NCBI GenBank assembly: GCA_035493595.1
Contig: DATJHZ010000157.1
Location: forward strand, 1-47,802
Length of the DNA: 47,802 nucleotides
From: DATCRE01 sp035493595
GTDB taxonomy: Bacteria; Bacteroidota; Bacteroidia; Cytophagales; Cyclobacteriaceae
Direction: 5' to 3'
The number at the start of each line of letters is the position of its first letter. Position 1 is the stretch's first letter. This document shows positions 7,226 to 13,500 of this stretch, piece after piece. The notes below the pieces were generated by a model. It worked only from the letters and a program-made list of their open reading frames with translations. It was not told the origin of the DNA and did no database searches. A program made the translations under genes and the position numbers.

Positions 7226-8284
7226 CTAGATCAATAACGTGAATGCATCAAAAGCTTCTTGATCTACAGTAGAGTAGATTCCTCTGATGCCTTGAGATGA
7301 AGCTTCTAATGTCAAGTACCCGTGTTTACTGCTATTGAATGCTTCTAATGTTACATTGTCTTCTTTGATATAGAATGGCGTTTTTGTGTTTTTTACCATT
7401 GGATGCAGATGATGATATCCGCCTGATCCTGCAACGATGTACTGAACGCTCTTGCCGTGGAGTTTGCGGCTAAACCTTTGATAATTATGAACGTGTCCCG
7501 CGAGAACAACATCTGGCGTTCTACCAGAAGATGTAATCGCATAATCTAACACATCAGACATTGCTTTACTGCCACTGTGCATTATGTCAAATGAGTAAAT
7601 CGGATGGTGCATTGCAATGATTAGCACCTTTTCTTTCGGAGCAGAATAGAGCTCTTGCTTCAACCATGAGATTTGTGTTTTGTCCAGGTACCCACCTTCA
7701 GGTACATTGGTATACAGACCAATGATCGTTGCAAATGGCGTCTCTAATGTCCAATAAACATTAGGTTGTGTCATCGCATCACGACTAGAATCACCTGATT
7801 CGTGTGTCGGTTGTGGATACGGAGAGCAAAAATTTTCTGTAAATCCATGGAGTGACGCATCGTCATTATGTTGCACTTCACCATCATGATTCCCAGGGAT
7901 AGCAAATATTGGAGCTGCATAATGTACGTATGGATCATAAAACTGGCCGTAGTAATCAGTACTCTGACCGTAGAAATAAACAACGTCACCAAGATGGTAG
8001 AAGAAACGGATATTTTTTGACGGAATATCATTCGCCATTAGTTCTGCAACTTGCATCTGATAATGAGGATCAAGAACTCCACCTGTGTCACCTACTGCAT
8101 GAAATCGCATATATCCATTCTGAATAATTTCTTTGATTTCATCAGTAGGAAGTACATTTGCAAGATCAAGATGATATGGAGCATTTCCTTCTGGTCTTGG
8201 CAATGGTTGTGGCTTCTGTGATGTGACATGAAATGTCTGGGCTTTTATTTCAGCGTGTCTTATTCTACCAAAATTTCTTAACAT
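7226..8284 (-). CDS. calcineurin-like metallophosphoesterase
   Basis: A 352-residue phosphoesterase of the calcineurin/purple-acid-phosphatase superfamily. The metal-binding motifs appear in order: GDTGG (about 65-69, in place of D-x-H), GDVVY (99-103), GNHDGE (131-136), HHP (about 225) and GHVHNY (about 262). It has no signal peptide, so it acts in the cytoplasm or virion. The substrate cannot be told from sequence; RNA 2',3'-cyclic phosphates, nucleotides and phosphoproteins are all possible for this superfamily. It lies 8 bases upstream of the tRNA cluster on the same transcript, which makes a role in RNA end processing or repair conceivable, but this is inference from position only. The RBS is weak (GAAAG). 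Confidence 0.88.
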   Translation of the reverse strand: MLRNFGRIRHAEIKAQTFHVTSQKPQPLPRPEGNAPYHLDLANVLPTDEIKEIIQNGYMRFHAVGDTGGVLDPHYQMQVAELMANDIPSKNIRFFYHLGDVVYFYGQSTDYYGQFYDPYVHYAAPIFAIPGNHDGEVQHNDDASLHGFTENFCSPYPQPTHESGDSSRDAMTQPNVYWTLETPFATIIGLYTNVPEGGYLDKTQISWLKQELYSAPKEKVLIIAMHHPIYSFDIMHSGSKAMSDVLDYAITSSGRTPDVVLAGHVHNYQRFSRKLHGKSVQYIVAGSGGYHHLHPMVKNTKTPFYIKEDNVTLEAFNSSKHGYLTLEASSQGIRGIYSTVDQEAFDAFTLLI

Positions 8285-8328
8285 TATAGTGCTTTCAATA
8301 TGTTTTTAAGTAGTTTTATATAAAAATA

Positions 8329-8461
8329 TGGCCCGATATGGCAGGAGTCGAACCTACTCTCCACAATAGATAGGAAATTAACCAATCTAGGATCACGTAC
8401 GAGTATACTCTAGATGAAGCTAAAATATGCTATTGAAGTGTGTTCCGTACACTATTATCGG
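8329..8461 (-). ncRNA. tRNA-like remnant in the leader of the tRNA operon
   Basis: The 3' part has a good T-arm (GTAGG-TTCGACT-CCTGC) followed by ATATCGG, G and CCA. CCGATA at 8461-8456 could pair with TATCGG to make a 6-bp acceptor. The interior is too long (133 nt overall) and no clean D-arm or anticodon arm forms; a weak loop ATTGTGG would carry TGT. It is probably a decayed tRNA or a second long tRNA-like RNA similar in layout to 6183-6298. Confidence 0.3.
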
Positions 8462-8467
8462 CATGGT

Positions 8468-8529
8468 GTTATTGAAATGAATTAGAAATTGAGTTTAAAG
8501 GAAAAACCATATTTTTTCATTTCAATAAC
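8468..8529 (-). other. 14-bp inverted repeat at the start of the transcript
   Basis: GTTATTGAAATGAA (8468-8481) and TTCATTTCAATAAC (8516-8529) are perfect inverted copies. With the promoter at 8538-8566 the transcript would begin at about 8531, so the RNA would start with this hairpin. It may protect the 5' end or pause the polymerase. Confidence 0.65.
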
Positions 8530-8537
8530 TTGTTAAT

Positions 8538-8566
8538 ATTATATATTATTTTGCTTATAAAGTACA
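8538..8566 (-). promoter_or_regulatory. promoter, TGTACT-17-TATAAT
   Basis: TGTACT (8566-8561), 17 bases, TATAAT (8543-8538), within GTATGTACT. It drives the tRNA-like element, the metallophosphoesterase, the tRNA cluster and the 5732-6046 gene up to the terminator at 5681-5714. The 516-base gene-free stretch 8285-8800 holds this promoter, its hairpin, the tRNA-like remnant, cassette E2 and a terminator. Confidence 0.8.
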
Positions 8567-8636
8567 TACTTTTAGTACATTTTTTTATCACGTTCAAAAG
8601 TTCATTGAGTCTTTGCTATGTATAAAGCACAAATTG

Positions 8637-8727
8637 TTATCACCAGGATTAAAATTGGGGCCTTTAAACAAAAAAGATGTATATTTATATAACTACGGAG
8701 CAGCTGTCATCTGGATGATAGTGATAA
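8637..8727 (-). repeat. stem-loop cassette E2 with TATAAATATACATC box
   Basis: Ends TTATCAC / GTGATAA are inverted. The minus strand reads CATCCAGATGAC near the upstream end, ATATAAATATACATC in the middle (TATAAATA at 8689-8682) and GGCCCCAATTTT downstream. It directly follows the terminator at 8735-8763, so it is positioned to start transcription of the tRNA operon as a second promoter. Confidence 0.6.
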
Positions 8728-8734
8728 AAAATCA

Positions 8735-8763
8735 CAAAAAAAATGGAGAGATGTTACTCTCTC
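8735..8763 (-). terminator. rho-independent terminator
   Basis: TGGAGAG / CTCTCCA stem with a 6-base loop followed on the minus strand by a run of eight or more T. It ends the single-gene unit 8801-9250. Confidence 0.9.
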
Positions 8764-8800
8764 CACCTTTATTTTGAAAGTTTTTTTACTCTGCTACGGG

Positions 8801-9250
8801 CTACTCGTCTTCAAAAAGATCAGAAACGTCTACATTTCCTGGATTAGACGCGGGTGCACCTGCGGCAACTGGCGCTTTCTCCTTGGAAGTTTTTGGAGCT
8901 TTTGGAGCCTTCACTGGTTTTGCAGCAACTACAGGAGTTTCTTCAACAGTATCTTCTGGAGCCTCATCTTCACCTTCATCACCATCTTCATCACCCGTAA
9001 GTGCCTGGATTGCTGAGCGGAGCTCCTTTTTATCATAGGTGATGACACCATCATTGGTCTTGCGGAGAGTCATATAAAATGGCTGGCCTTCCACCAAGAT
9101 GTCATGGCGTCCTGCAGCCAAAAGCATCATTGCGATGGGATATCGGCGTGTGGCATCAACAATTTTAACTTGCAACTCTGGATCCGCTGGGTTCTCGAAA
9201 AATTCACGTGTTAATTTGCTTGCATCAGCGATGCTCAATGCTTGTGCCAT
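8801..9250 (-). CDS. hypothetical protein with acidic middle and DLFEDE tail
   Basis: A 149-residue protein, not recognised. Residues 1-85 look folded. Then comes a very acidic stretch (DEDGDEGEDEAPED), an Ala/Pro/Lys-rich flexible segment and a final acidic DVSDLFEDE. An acidic tail after a basic low-complexity linker recalls the C-terminal tips of SSB-type proteins that recruit partners, but there is no OB-fold signature here. The gene is alone: own promoter (9335-9363) with a promoter-proximal hairpin and its own terminator, suggesting strong or separately timed expression. Confidence 0.7.
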   Translation of the reverse strand: MAQALSIADASKLTREFFENPADPELQVKIVDATRRYPIAMMLLAAGRHDILVEGQPFYMTLRKTNDGVITYDKKELRSAIQALTGDEDGDEGEDEAPEDTVEETPVVAAKPVKAPKAPKTSKEKAPVAAGAPASNPGNVDVSDLFEDE

Positions 9251-9334
9251 GATTGTTTTTTACCTTTCTTTTTTTTGTGCAACTTTTTAATGTATGTAAT
9301 TTGTTTTTGATAATGTTATTCAACTTCTAATAAC

Positions 9335-9363
9335 ATTATACACCATTTTAGCGTATTTGTACA
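9335..9363 (-). promoter_or_regulatory. promoter, TGTACA-17-TATAAT with overlapping stem-loop
   Basis: TGTACA (9363-9358), 17 bases, TATAAT (9340-9335). The inverted repeat ATAATGTTATT / AATAACATTAT (9310-9320 and 9329-9339) starts inside the -10 box, so the transcript begins with a hairpin. It drives the 8801-9250 gene. Confidence 0.8.
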
Positions 9364-9390
9364 TACTTTTTTAATGAACTTTGAAAAAGG

Positions 9391-9816
9391 TTAACGACCT
9401 CGCTGAAACTCTTCCTCTTGAGGATAAGAGTAGTAATTCTGACCAGTAAATGGTGTTGGAGGAAACCCAATTCTGATCATTTCATCCTCAAAATCAGACT
9501 GTGGTCCTACTGAGATCTGCTTTAATTTATGCATGTAATCTTTATATTCTTCTGGTATATCAGATTCATCGTGCAGAATTGCCCATGTCAGAAGTTGATG
9601 AAATGGGATTAAGTCTTTTCGGTCAAATCGAATACCACCTGGTATCGGTACTGACAAAATTTGGTTCTCTTCAGTTCTACCGATTCTGAATTGTGTGAGA
9701 GTAAATGTATTATTTGATGCGAGGCTCAATACAAGGTGTCGGCTTCCACTGATTGCACCACGTACTATTCGCTTAAATTTTATCGTTGTAGATTCTCTAT
9801 CATTTCGGTTAAACAT
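9391..9816 (-). CDS. hypothetical protein
   Basis: A 141-residue protein I do not recognise. The first half is beta-rich, with many basic and Ser/Thr residues, and the C-terminal 25 residues are rich in Pro, Tyr, Gln and Glu. GGAGAATAAAATAA lies before the ATG, and the stop of the upstream gene falls in that leader, so the two are coupled. Together with 9822-10229 it forms a two-gene unit behind the promoter at 10254-10282, next to recombination nucleases. Confidence 0.65.
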   Translation of the reverse strand: MFNRNDRESTTIKFKRIVRGAISGSRHLVLSLASNNTFTLTQFRIGRTEENQILSVPIPGGIRFDRKDLIPFHQLLTWAILHDESDIPEEYKDYMHKLKQISVGPQSDFEDEMIRIGFPPTPFTGQNYYSYPQEEEFQRGR

Positions 9817-9821
9817 TTATT

Positions 9822-10229
9822 TTATTCTCCTTCTTCGTTTTCGTTTTCATCTTCGTCTTCTTCGTTGGCAGTCACAATCATTACTTTCAGGATGAGTAAT
9901 GTACCCTTGAATTTCTTCTGTTGAGCAGGAGATACCTGCCAATCATCCAATGTAGATTGAAATGTTATAATGCCATCGCCTTCTTTTTTCCCATTTAAAT
10001 GAAGAAATCGGCAAGGACCAACGTTGATTTTTTCCTTCTCACCTCCTCCGTTATCAATGTAAACTGTCATCTCAAGAGGCGTTCTATTTGTGAGAGCGTA
10101 TATATAAGCCAACGCGCCTTGCTCTGTTTCAGAGGCTTCGAACCTAAAATTTATTGAATCGTCTTTCTTGTCATTCTTTCCTTCCCAAGTTGCGAAGAAA
10201 ACGACTTTGCCTTCTTTAATTGTTGCCAC
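9822..10229 (-). CDS. hypothetical protein with acidic C-terminus
   Basis: A 135-residue protein starting with GTG (GGAAG upstream). The body is beta-rich and could be an OB-like or jelly-roll fold, and the last 16 residues are almost all Glu, Asp and Asn. Small beta-rich proteins with acidic tails in phage replication blocks are often single-stranded-DNA-binding or recombination mediators, but no diagnostic residue supports that here. It is the first gene of a two-gene unit. Confidence 0.65.
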   Translation of the reverse strand: MATIKEGKVVFFATWEGKNDKKDDSINFRFEASETEQGALAYIYALTNRTPLEMTVYIDNGGGEKEKINVGPCRFLHLNGKKEGDGIITFQSTLDDWQVSPAQQKKFKGTLLILKVMIVTANEEDEDENENEEGE

Positions 10230-10253
10230 TTTTTTCTTCCTTTTCTAGAATAT

Positions 10254-10282
10254 ATTATAATATATATTTTTGATAATGTAAA
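10254..10282 (-). promoter_or_regulatory. promoter, TTTACA-17-TATAAT
   Basis: TTTACA (10282-10277), 17 bases, TATAAT (10259-10254), 25 bases before the GTG start at 10229. The -35 is closer to the sigma-70 consensus than the TGTACA set. Confidence 0.6.
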
Positions 10283-10333
10283 TTGTGAAAATGTTACATT
10301 TTTTCATTGACAATTGTAAAAATTATCTTTGTT

Positions 10334-10681
10334 TTAACTTGCATCTATCGTATTGTTTTGTATCTCTCTTTGTTTTTCTAGTTCTAATATGATGTCATGA
10401 ACATCTTCTTCTTTAAAACAAACTAATCGGGGGCCTTTTACGAAATTAATTACAAACACTGGGATTTTGTTGCTGATAATTGCGTTTTTTATGAGTATTA
10501 AGATGTCGAGAAGCTTTAGAGAATATGATTCTTTCTCTGTGGATTTTAACTGATAAAGAAAAATTGGTGACTCACCATCTTCTTTAAACACATCTCCAGC
10601 ACCAGAAAGAGGCTGAGGCCTTGCCCCTAAATTTCTCATTATCTTTTTCTCATCTTTTCTATGATCTTTTTGGCTTCTCAT
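10334..10681 (-). CDS. Hjc-like PD-(D/E)XK nuclease (Holliday junction resolvase type)
   Basis: A 115-residue nuclease-like protein. The block SGAGDVFKED near residue 30 carries the conserved Gly-Asp, followed by FLYQLKSTEKESYSLKL, which matches the second beta strand of Hjc-type phage nucleases. The catalytic E-x-K is here Q-x-K (YQLK), a known variation in this superfamily. A later IPVFVINF strand also fits. AAAGGAGAGAT precedes the ATG. It lies beside a RuvC-like resolvase and a Cas4-like nuclease, so a role in DNA branch processing is likely. Family assignment is from pattern, so moderate. Confidence 0.65.
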   Translation of the reverse strand: MRSQKDHRKDEKKIMRNLGARPQPLSGAGDVFKEDGESPIFLYQLKSTEKESYSLKLLDILILIKNAIISNKIPVFVINFVKGPRLVCFKEEDVHDIILELEKQREIQNNTIDAS

Positions 10682-10703
10682 ATCTCTCCTTTCTCATTGA
10701 TGT

Positions 10704-10731
10704 TATCGCTGCCGTGAGCGAGGCAGCGATA
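10704..10731 (-). other. strong GC-rich hairpin between nuclease genes
   Basis: TATCGCTGCC / GGCAGCGATA, a perfect 10-bp stem with an 8-base loop. No T-run follows, so it is a weak terminator, an attenuator or an mRNA stability element between the RuvC-like gene and the Hjc-like gene. Confidence 0.6.
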
Positions 10732-10740
10732 GTTTCTATT

Positions 10741-11307
10741 CTACTCTTCTTCTATGACTTTCACGTTTTTGATAAATGCGATGCCCATGCCAAATGCATC
10801 AGCCTCGTTGTCAGTTAATGCTGTTTTTCTCTTTGCTGCAATTTCTTTAGGTAAATTTGCTTGAGCCCATGTGATAGTCTCTTTTTTCTTATCTTCTTTT
10901 GCAGCTTTAGAGATACCAATGCGCGCTTTCCATGCTCGCGTATCAACACTAACAACTGGTATATCATCAGGAACAGAATCGATAATGGTAGCAATCAATT
11001 CTGAAAGGGCACTAATTGCATTTGTTGAGATGAAACCAGCACTGAATGTTCGCACTCTCTCAACGACAACAAGTTGAACTCCTTCATCTACAAGCATCTT
11101 TACTGCTTTTTGAATCAGTTGACGTTTGTGCTTCTTTTTGAGTTTAACTTTGTTTTTCACTTCGATGCTTCTGAAATTCAAACGAGTGAGTTTCACGATT
11201 TGACCTTTTTCGAATACAGCAATACCGCATTCTGTATACGATTGATCGATTGTCGCGAATTTCATCTCTGTTCTCGGTGATTTTACTTCGAATTCTCTTT
11301 TTATCAT
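10741..11307 (-). CDS. RuvC-like Holliday junction resolvase
   Basis: An RNase H-fold nuclease of 188 residues. Asp in ATIDQS (D21), Glu in LVVVERVR (E83) and two acidic residues in TDNEADAFGMG near the C-terminus give the usual RuvC-type acidic set. A basic helix KKKHKRQLIQK separates the first strands. It would cut four-way junctions made by recombination-dependent replication and clear DNA before packaging. AAAGGAGAGAT precedes the ATG. Its start overlaps the end of the Cas4-like nuclease by 4 bases. Confidence 0.85.
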   Translation of the reverse strand: MIKREFEVKSPRTEMKFATIDQSYTECGIAVFEKGQIVKLTRLNFRSIEVKNKVKLKKKHKRQLIQKAVKMLVDEGVQLVVVERVRTFSAGFISTNAISALSELIATIIDSVPDDIPVVSVDTRAWKARIGISKAAKEDKKKETITWAQANLPKEIAAKRKTALTDNEADAFGMGIAFIKNVKVIEEE

Positions 11308-12167
11308 ATCTCTCCTTTACCTTCGTGAATTAATGATGAGTTTATCTGTTCTCCATTTTCCGTTATATATCTGTATTGTTCTCTTTCCTCCTTTTTAGTG
11401 AAGCAGACATGTCGCATAGGACAGTTAACTGCCCGTTCTGAATCTTTTGACTCACATACACGTTTTGGTGTTCCGATTCCTTGCTCATATGATACATGTA
11501 ATTGAGCGAGGATGTTCATTCTATGAACATATGGGGCAACAAAATTAGGATCAAAATCAAAGCAAACTTCCCTATGCTGCTGATTTGCTTTATTTTCAAG
11601 AAGCAACATCGCTCTTTTGTACCCTGTAAGGTACATGTACATCTGCGCTTGTTTAAATCCGTCTGGATGAACTCTTTTTGGATCATTCTCTTCTACAATT
11701 GCTTCATACGCTCTTGGACTCATACTTTTTATTTCTACGATCCAGAGATCTTCACCAGTTATTTCAGGAAATTTTGCAATAATGTCAGGTGTGTGGAATA
11801 CACCAAACGCTGGGTTGTATCTTGTTTTTTCTATTTCAACAGCATATCCTGCCGATTGAAATAATCGCTGCCATTTTAAATGAACATACCATCCTTCAAG
11901 GAATACTCTCAATGTCGAAACAGATGTTGTCGTATCATGCTGTTGAATAGGTTTATAGTTTTTAGAGAAAACGTGTTGACGATAACAAAGTTGATTTTTC
12001 TCTTTGACTTTAAATCCTTTTGTTAATTCAGAGAGGTGTATTCCGAAGCGTTCTGCTTTTTCCTTGTCCCATAATACGAAGGTGCCATCTAGCAGTTTAT
12101 TCACTCTTATGTCTAGCGTGTTACCGTTCTGCATTGCCATCATCATTTGGTCGATTGTTGTTGACAT
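11304..12167 (-). CDS. Cas4/RecB-like PD-(D/E)XK nuclease with four-Cys cluster
   Basis: A 287-residue nuclease. The catalytic core is visible as HTPDII (D128) and WIVEIKS (E145-x-K147), followed by a GFKQAQMYMY helix (motif QxxxY). Cys61 in QLCYRQ and Cys238, Cys249 and Cys255 near the C-terminus (CPMRHVCF) match the iron-sulfur cluster layout of Cas4 and AddB/RecB-type exonucleases. No CRISPR genes are nearby, so a role in phage recombination or end resection with RecA and RuvC is more likely than spacer acquisition. The ATG has AAAGGGATATTCGA upstream, and the gene follows the large inverted repeat at 12205-12275. Confidence 0.85.
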   Translation of the reverse strand: MSTTIDQMMMAMQNGNTLDIRVNKLLDGTFVLWDKEKAERFGIHLSELTKGFKVKEKNQLCYRQHVFSKNYKPIQQHDTTTSVSTLRVFLEGWYVHLKWQRLFQSAGYAVEIEKTRYNPAFGVFHTPDIIAKFPEITGEDLWIVEIKSMSPRAYEAIVEENDPKRVHPDGFKQAQMYMYLTGYKRAMLLLENKANQQHREVCFDFDPNFVAPYVHRMNILAQLHVSYEQGIGTPKRVCESKDSERAVNCPMRHVCFTKKEEREQYRYITENGEQINSSLIHEGKGEI

Positions 12168-12204
12168 TCGAATATCCCTTTCACTTTTAGTATTACTTCA
12201 AGAG

Positions 12205-12275
12205 TGACCGCAGGTGACTTTTTCCTCTTGAAATAATTATATACTATTTCTTGATAAAAAAGTCACCTGCGGTCA
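12205..12275. repeat. 19-bp perfect inverted repeat (cruciform) with TATAAT in the loop
   Basis: TGACCGCAGGTGACTTTTT (12205-12223) and its exact complement (12257-12275) flank a 33-base AT-rich loop. On the minus strand the loop holds TATATAAT, with a poor -35 candidate about 17-18 bases upstream inside the arm. It separates the 12294-12563 gene from the Cas4-like gene. It could be a bidirectional terminator-like hairpin, a protein-binding palindrome or a promoter switch. Confidence 0.7.
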
Positions 12276-12293
12276 TCAACTATTCGGTTTTAG

Positions 12294-12563
12294 TTATGAA
12301 TATTTTTTTAATTCGAATTGTATACTTCCACTAGATGTTGAGATTACAATATACATTGTTATCACGGCGTTCAGAGAAAAGAAATTCATAAAATCTACAT
12401 CAGCCAGTGTTTTATCACCAAAAGACAAAGAAATACACTCTCCATCTTCATAAACAGGAATCGTGATATAATTCTCTTTTAACTGGTTTATGATTTTTCC
12501 CTTGTCTTCTTGTGTTATTGGCTTAAATTTAACCTTTAATTCATTGGAAGTTGTTTTGATCAT
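12294..12563 (-). CDS. hypothetical protein
   Basis: An 89-residue protein, not recognised. It starts 1 base after the recA stop, in phase with coupled translation (GAAGGTGAAG lies in the end of recA). The sequence is mixed with beta-strand character in the second half. It ends 19 bases before the large inverted repeat. Confidence 0.6.
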   Translation of the reverse strand: MIKTTSNELKVKFKPITQEDKGKIINQLKENYITIPVYEDGECISLSFGDKTLADVDFMNFFSLNAVITMYIVISTSSGSIQFELKKYS

Positions 12564-13499
12564 TTATTCTTCTTCACCTTCTGAATATCCTGCTATTTGT
12601 TTTAAATTGTTTTTATTCGCTTCAATGTATCTTTTTCTCGCAGCCTTTGCTTCTGCAGTCATATTTTCATGTGATACAAATTTCCCTTCATCGAATATAA
12701 AGGGTGCTTCTGCTTCCTGATACGGAGATGCCGATCTATTTTTTATTCCTGTATTGAATCTAACAATCATTCCGACTTGCTGACCTGCAACTCTAATGGC
12801 TTCTTTTCTTTTTACACTTAAAATCACATGACAAGCATGTCGTAATGCTCTACCGCCAGGAGTGTGCGTTTGTGGCCCGAAAGCCATTGCGTTCATATTG
12901 TCTCGCTCCTGATTGATGAACAATACAGTAGAGCCATAGTCATCACAGAGATTATTCAAACCGAAGATTTTTCTTGATAGTAAACCAGCAGTCATAGAAA
13001 TGCCGGCTGTTTTTTCAGTATTGCTTTCTAGCTCAAATTCTTTTTTAGGAACTAATGCGGCAACTGAATCAACAACAATAAATGGAACACCCTCTTTTGC
13101 AAATTTCATCGCTGCTGACAGCGCTTGCTCTCCTGTTTCTGGATTGACAACGATCAATTTTGATGAATCGATGCCGAATTGCTTTGCTCTATCTTCTGTC
13201 AGAGCTCGTTCTGCATTAACATAAACTGCTAAAGGATTTTGTTTCAAGTATTGTGATAGCATATGAAACGCGAATGATGTCTTGCCAGCACCTTCAGGAC
13301 CATAAATCATTGTAACTTTGCCGATGGGCATTCCGCCGCCAAGAATTTTATCCAGATCAGGTATTCCTGTTGACATAAATTCGACAGGAGGAAGATTTTT
13401 AGCGAGAATAACTGTATCCTCGCCATATTCTTTGTTAATCTCTGATATAGCATTTTTGATGCTCGCGAGATCCATTCCCTTTCTTTTCTTTGTTGCCAT
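12564..13499 (-). CDS. recA: RecA-family recombinase
   Basis: Strand-exchange ATPase of 311 residues, about 40 shorter than bacterial RecA. Walker A is GPEGAGKTS (about 67-75), Walker B is PFIVVDSV, and the L1 region and following block NQERDNMNAMAFGPQTHTPGG are as in RecA. A short acidic C-terminus (SEGEEE) is present. It would load on SSB-coated DNA to drive recombination-dependent replication and repair, together with the Cas4-like and RuvC-like nucleases downstream. AAGGAGCAGATAGT precedes the ATG, one base after the polymerase stop. Confidence 0.93.
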   Translation of the reverse strand: MATKKRKGMDLASIKNAISEINKEYGEDTVILAKNLPPVEFMSTGIPDLDKILGGGMPIGKVTMIYGPEGAGKTSFAFHMLSQYLKQNPLAVYVNAERALTEDRAKQFGIDSSKLIVVNPETGEQALSAAMKFAKEGVPFIVVDSVAALVPKKEFELESNTEKTAGISMTAGLLSRKIFGLNNLCDDYGSTVLFINQERDNMNAMAFGPQTHTPGGRALRHACHVILSVKRKEAIRVAGQQVGMIVRFNTGIKNRSASPYQEAEAPFIFDEGKFVSHENMTAEAKAARKRYIEANKNNLKQIAGYSEGEEE

Positions 13500-13500
13500 A

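Noticed and set aside
10704..10731. Rho-independent terminator
   Set aside because: The stem is strong but no T-run follows on either strand.
11502..11864. 120-codon plus-strand frame
   Set aside because: Antisense to the Cas4-like nuclease, whose catalytic motifs are intact in the other strand.
11304..12167. Cas4 as part of a CRISPR system
   Set aside because: No Cas1, Cas2 or repeat array is present; free-standing Cas4-like nucleases are common in phages.
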